A stretch of DNA of 64,000 nucleotides from an uncultured Shimia sp. (GTDB taxonomy: Bacteria; Pseudomonadota; Alphaproteobacteria; Rhodobacterales; Rhodobacteraceae). A program made the position numbers and the translations under genes. The stretch is taken from contig NZ_CANMJE010000004.1 in NCBI RefSeq assembly GCF_947498095.1, positions 124,001-188,000 on the forward strand, written 5' to 3'. Positions 60,696 to 64,000 of this stretch are shown one piece after another (the first letter of the stretch is position 1; each line of letters begins with the position of its first letter). The notes below the pieces were generated by a model, which was given only the letters and a program-made list of their open reading frames with translations, made no database searches and had not been told where the DNA came from.

Positions 60696-61652
60696 TTACC
60701 TAATCGAAGAATTCCGCTTTGCCCAGATGCTTTCTGCATCCGGTTCGGGCAACAATCGGTCTCGCATGACGCGCGCCTCAAAGCCTCGCAAAACGGCGCG
60801 GGCGGTGCGTCCGTAGCTCTGAGGCAAGGTGCTGAGGTCGGGAAAGAGAGTAAAGAGCTCTTCGCGCTGCGCTATGTCCAGCCCATCCATTCCGACCGTG
60901 CCGGGATAGAAACTCTCGCTGGCGCAACCGCTTGAGGTGACAACCTGATGCGTGTCGAACAAGAGGTGGATGTAACCCACACGATCAACCGCCTCGCGTC
61001 GAATTGAGAAATCATTGATCAAAGCATTGGCAGAACACAACACTTCAGGCTCGCCAAACAACAGTTCCGCATCCCTGTGTTCTATCAGGATACGATGCAT
61101 CGGGCTGACCAAAATATCGCGGTCTGGAACACCAGGCCCAAACGCCCCGGCAGCAATCCGGATGGGTTGAAACTTTTGTGCGGTCTCGGGGTTGTGCAGC
61201 GCCACTTCGGTTCGTCCAACCCAGCGGATGGCTTGCGCGCCACCATCTCGTGTTAACACTAGATCCCCGGCAATCAGGCTCTCGACCGGTCGCGGCCCAT
61301 GAGGTGTATCGATGAGCGTGCCAACAACAAAGCAGGGCGGATCTGTTGCACCGTTGATCGTAATCGTGATCGTTGTCGTGCCATTGTTCGAAGTGACTGT
61401 AAAAACTTCGGTCAGCGTCTCGCCATCGTCCAACTCGGCAATCGAGGGATGGTCATTGGTCGCGGAATAGGTCCACACACCATCGTCATCAATAACAAGT
61501 GTACTGCCATAGGCCCCGGAAATTGTTTCCGCTGTCCACTGGCCGGTATCGTCAGTCAGGAAATAGTCCACGTCACCGCTGGTGGAGATCAGACCGCCAA
61601 CAACGCCGGAGTCTTCCGTAACTTCACCAGAGTCTGGGAGAGGAAAACCCAT
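60696..61652 (-). CDS. VCBS-like plus Hint-domain protein
   Basis: A 318-residue protein without a classical signal peptide. Residues ~5-103 resemble a VCBS/cadherin-like repeat (SGDVDYFLTDDTGQWT, YGSTLVIDDDGVWTYS). Residues from Cys107 (CFVVGTLIDTPHGPRPVE) form a Hint_2-type domain (LIAGDLVLTRDGG, VSPMHRILIE, His186). There are only two lysines (160 and 312). It is co-transcribed with a HlyC-type acyltransferase and may be secreted or processed; the target of Hint self-cleavage is not clear. Confidence 0.75.
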   Translation of the reverse strand: MGFPLPDSGEVTEDSGVVGGLISTSGDVDYFLTDDTGQWTAETISGAYGSTLVIDDDGVWTYSATNDHPSIAELDDGETLTEVFTVTSNNGTTTITITINGATDPPCFVVGTLIDTPHGPRPVESLIAGDLVLTRDGGAQAIRWVGRTEVALHNPETAQKFQPIRIAAGAFGPGVPDRDILVSPMHRILIEHRDAELLFGEPEVLCSANALINDFSIRREAVDRVGYIHLLFDTHQVVTSSGCASESFYPGTVGMDGLDIAQREELFTLFPDLSTLPQSYGRTARAVLRGFEARVMRDRLLPEPDAESIWAKRNSSIR

Positions 61653-61655
61653 CGC

Positions 61656-62159
61656 CTAGCCCTCCGCCTTGCCAGAAAGGTCTGACCACACGTCCAAGCG
61701 CTGCCCCCGGGGTTTGCGAGCATCCCCCCTGACCACGCGGCGCACACGTCCGGATGCATCTATGCGGGCAAACTGAAAGGGTTCTGGCGGCGGATTGCGG
61801 GCAATGTTCCGGGCAACCACCCTGCCATGGCCAAAAGGCGCCAGCAGATCCAGAAACCAGAGGTTTTTTCCACTGACCCAATCTGCTTCGGTTGGCGGGA
61901 TACGCTCGTAGAGCATACGCTCGCTGACGTCGTCAGACAGGCGCGCCCAAATCAACGCCGCAGCCGTCTTGCCATGCTCATTTTCAAAGAAGCGAACACA
62001 ACCGCTATTGATTGCCGGGTGAAAGATGCGTGCGAGGGCAAAGGCAGGTAGCTGTCGATGCAGCGGACAATAGCCCGCAAGGAATTGCAGCCTTCCAATG
62101 GAAAGCAAGTCGGACTCTGTCGGTCCGACGCCTTGCATTTGCGTCGCCTTCGCTGACAT
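61656..62159 (-). CDS. HlyC-type toxin-activating lysine acyltransferase homologue
   Basis: A 167-residue protein with the RTX activator pattern: AGYCPLHRQLPAFALARIFH with His34, a central ENEHGKTAAALIWARLSDD, and WVSGKNLWFLDLLAPFG with Asp104. HlyC uses acyl-ACP to acylate a lysine of an RTX toxin; His and Asp are the catalytic pair and both are present. The start at 62159 fits the promoter below. No RTX toxin gene is in the window; three bases downstream lies the Hint gene. Confidence 0.85.
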   Translation of the reverse strand: MSAKATQMQGVGPTESDLLSIGRLQFLAGYCPLHRQLPAFALARIFHPAINSGCVRFFENEHGKTAAALIWARLSDDVSERMLYERIPPTEADWVSGKNLWFLDLLAPFGHGRVVARNIARNPPPEPFQFARIDASGRVRRVVRGDARKPRGQRLDVWSDLSGKAEG

Positions 62160-62206
62160 GCTCAATGTACCTGCCTGCCCCGTTTTTTTGGTGGGGTCTT
62201 GCGAAC

Positions 62207-62235
62207 AAGATAGTGCAGTGCGAATCACATGTCAA
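62207..62235 (-). promoter_or_regulatory. Strong sigma-70-type promoter of the acyltransferase-Hint operon
   Basis: On the minus strand TTGACA (62230-62235) and TATCTT (62207-62212) are spaced 17 bases, near consensus. The predicted start, about 62200, gives a ~40-base leader before the ATG at 62159. This also argues against a longer acyltransferase start upstream. Confidence 0.65.
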
Positions 62236-62263
62236 AAAGACAAAAGACCCGCCAGGGCAGGTC
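62232..62263 (-). terminator. Rho-independent terminator of the NDUFS4-like gene
   Basis: On the minus strand GACCTGCC pairs with GGCGGGTC (62256-62263 and 62246-62253) followed by TTTTGTCTTTTT. It lies 25 bases after the stop and just upstream of the acyltransferase promoter. Confidence 0.75.
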
Positions 62264-62287
62264 CATCAGGTCGGCTATCAGGCCGGT

Positions 62288-62599
62288 TTAATGCGTCCAC
62301 GGACCTTTGCGGTTCGTAGCAAAGTTTTCACCATAGCCACCGGCACGAATGTTGGGCTTGCGCTTGTTGGGATCAACAACCTGAGCGTCGATGCCATTTT
62401 CTTTGGCATAGTCCAACGCGGCCTCTTTGCTTGTAAAGCGCATCTTAATCTGGCTTTGCGTGTCGCCCGAGCCTGTCCATCCCATCAACGGATCCACTTC
62501 GCGTGCCTCGGCAGGGGCGAACTCCAGAACCCAGTTCCTAGTTTTTGCCTGACCAGACGTCATGGCGTTGCGAGCGGGCTGATAAATACGGGCGATCAT
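62288..62599 (-). CDS. NDUFS4-like (ETC complex I 18 kDa) subunit
   Basis: A 103-residue protein: [57 protein letters not shown] and the C-terminal [20 protein letters not shown]. This is the accessory subunit NDUFS4 (AQDQ) found in alphaproteobacteria and mitochondria, near the NADH module of complex I. AGGAGA precedes the ATG. Confidence 0.9.
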   Translation of the reverse strand: MIARIYQPARNAMTSGQAKTRNWVLEFAPAEAREVDPLMGWTGSGDTQSQIKMRFTSKEAALDYAKENGIDAQVVDPNKRKPNIRAGGYGENFATNRKGPWTH

Positions 62600-63152
62600 T
62601 GCAATCTCCTAGGGTCTGAGAACCTTATCCGGGATTCAAGCCGGGCGGGCAAGTCTGGATTGTGAGGTTTTCGGCAATTTGCGTGGGCAAAAGTGCCGCA
62701 AGCAGCCTTGACGACAGATCAAACCACGGGGAGCGAGGGGTGTGAATGCGGCCCAGCCCGTCGCCAAGTCTGCTGCTTGCCCCTTGACCATACCGAGCCA
62801 GCAATTTCGATAGCAAGCGGGCAAGTCAATTTATTTCATCTTTGGTGCGATTTCTTTGCAATTCTTACCGGACCGGCCAGATAGTTTGACCAATTTCACG
62901 AAATCCAAGGGACAAAACCACCGATTTTGGCAGCTGCAGCGCCGCTTATTCGCCCCACTGAGTGACCTAGGGTCAAGGAGATTCGAAATCGCGGCAGTTT
63001 CGGACAGTCAATTGACACAAACCCGATCGCATTTTCTGGCCATAAAGACGAATTGAGGCCCTCCTGACAATTAATGACAGCAGACCTTGGAAACAGGGCT
63101 TGAACCAGAACAAAAAGAGATCAAATCTAGGGAAGATCAAGGAATCCCCGTA
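62600..63152. other. 553-base intergenic region between NDUFS4-like gene and uvrB
   Basis: No gene is supported. It holds the promoters of the NDUFS4-like gene (minus) and of uvrB (plus). A TTGACA (63013-63018) lies ~135 bases before uvrB without a good -10. I did not find a convincing GAAC-N7-GAAC or GTTC-N7-GTTC LexA site. Confidence 0.4.
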
Positions 63153-64000
63153 ATGCCCCATGTCCACACCGACTCGTCACTGCCAATGACGCAACCCATC
63201 CCGGCACGTCCCAAGCTGGAAGGTGGCAAGCAATTTGTTATGGCCACCGAGTTTGAACCCGCAGGCGATCAACCCACCGCCATCCGGGAACTCTCTGAGG
63301 CGATCACTGAAGGCGAGCGCAATCAGGTGCTTTTGGGCGCCACGGGGACGGGCAAGACCTTTACCATGGCCAAGGTGATCGAAGAGACTCAGCGCCCTGC
63401 CATCATCCTCGCGCCCAACAAGACGCTTGCGGCGCAGCTTTATGGTGAGATGAAAGGGTTCTTTCCCGACAATGCCGTGGAATATTTTGTCAGCTTCTAC
63501 GACTACTACCAGCCCGAGGCCTATGTCGCGCGCAGCGACACCTATATCGAGAAAGAAAGCCAGATCAACGAACAGATCGATCGCATGCGCCACTCGGCCA
63601 CGCGGGCATTGTTGGAACGCGATGACGTCATCATCGTGGCTTCGGTCTCTTGCATCTATGGCATCGGATCGGTTGAAACTTACTCGGCCATGACACAGGA
63701 TCTGGTCGTCGGCAAAGAATACGATCAGCGCGCGGTGATGGCCGAATTGGTCTCGCAACAGTATCGCCGCAACGATCAGGCGTTTCAGCGCGGGTCGTTC
63801 CGGGTGCGCGGTGACAGTTTGGAAATCTTTCCAGCCCACCTTGAAGATCGCGCCTGGAAACTGTCGTTTTTTGGCGAAGAACTGGAGAGCATTACCGAGT
63901 TTGATCCCCTGACCGGCGAGCGCACCGGCACGATGGAGAAAATCCGCGTCTACGCCAACTCTCACTACGTGACGCCCAAGCCGACGCTCAACCAGGCCGT
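63153..64000 (+). CDS. uvrB: Excinuclease ABC subunit B (5' part; runs off the window)
   Basis: 282 residues are visible to the window edge. After a short lead (MPHVHTDSSLPMTQPIPA) come FVMATEFEPAGDQPTAIREL and the Walker A LLGATGTGKTFTMAKV, then NKTLAAQLYGEM, VEYFVSFYDYYQPEAYV and the beta-hairpin region DTYIEKESQINEQIDRMR. UvrB is the damage-verifying helicase subunit of nucleotide excision repair. AAGGA lies before ATG 63153; an ATG at 63186 is possible. Confidence 0.97.
   Translation, partial: MPHVHTDSSLPMTQPIPARPKLEGGKQFVMATEFEPAGDQPTAIRELSEAITEGERNQVLLGATGTGKTFTMAKVIEETQRPAIILAPNKTLAAQLYGEMKGFFPDNAVEYFVSFYDYYQPEAYVARSDTYIEKESQINEQIDRMRHSATRALLERDDVIIVASVSCIYGIGSVETYSAMTQDLVVGKEYDQRAVMAELVSQQYRRNDQAFQRGSFRVRGDSLEIFPAHLEDRAWKLSFFGEELESITEFDPLTGERTGTMEKIRVYANSHYVTPKPTLNQA

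Noticed and set aside
62600-63152. LexA (SOS) box before uvrB.
   Set aside because: No GAAC-N7-GAAC or GTTC-N7-GTTC pair was found; GAACCAGAAC at about 63103 has the wrong spacing.
1-64000. CRISPR arrays, insertion sequences and rRNA genes.
   Set aside because: No direct-repeat/spacer series, no transposase-like protein and no rRNA-like sequence was seen in the window.

Overview
The window looks like chromosome of a marine alphaproteobacterium of the Rhodobacteraceae (Roseobacter group). This rests on protein resemblance and gene order: ruvCAB followed by ybgC-tolQRAB-pal-cpoB-tilS-ftsH, the DUF484-xerC pair, folD/fhs one-carbon genes, CbtBA behind a cobalamin riboswitch, and a dispersed intergenic element I associate with roseobacters. 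No species can be named from sequence alone.

Layout. 1-3.3 kb: end of a ligase-associated helicase, PdeM nuclease, a membrane LytTR regulator, a thioesterase and an ArsR-SRPBCC pair. 3.3-7.2 kb: tetrahydrofolate one-carbon cluster (two folD paralogues, a chorismate mutase, fhs). 7.3-21 kb: a long minus-strand housekeeping block (MOSC, Tam, FtsH, TilS, Tol-Pal, YbgC, ThpR, RuvBAC). 21-34.8 kb: DUF1127 protein, PrmA, three overlapping membrane transporters, YeeE, PriA, a transaldolase-family enzyme, an atypical receiver, two cobamide genes, a lytic transglycosylase. 34.9-42.4 kb: SMC, riboswitch-controlled CbtBA, a DUF1636 protein, GNAT, DUF484, XerC. 42.4-59.9 kb: a visibly more AT-rich, accessory-looking stretch dominated by envelope proteins (two AI-2E permeases, YqjD/YqjE-like proteins, MscS, cardiolipin synthase, two DUF1269 proteins, an outer-membrane protein, a PafA-like phosphatase, HdeD, an arylsulfatase with a divergent AraC regulator, YihY and a lipid kinase). 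59.9-64 kb: a gene-poor gap, tRNA-Arg(UCU), a two-gene operon of a HlyC-type lysine acyltransferase and a VCBS/Hint protein, an NDUFS4-like complex I subunit, and the start of uvrB.

Points most worth following: (i) the second FolD has lost the catalytic Lys (Gln instead) and Asp (Glu instead) of the cyclohydrolase site; (ii) the HlyC-type acyltransferase is paired with a nearly lysine-free Hint protein, with no RTX toxin in the window; (iii) the 43.6-59.9 kb envelope block may be a coherent membrane-stress module; (iv) a two-hairpin element recurs four times, each directly 3' of a minus-strand gene, with stems conserved in shape but not in sequence; (v) several well-formed operator-like repeats lie before the DUF1127, ArsR, AraC/sulfatase and DUF502 genes.
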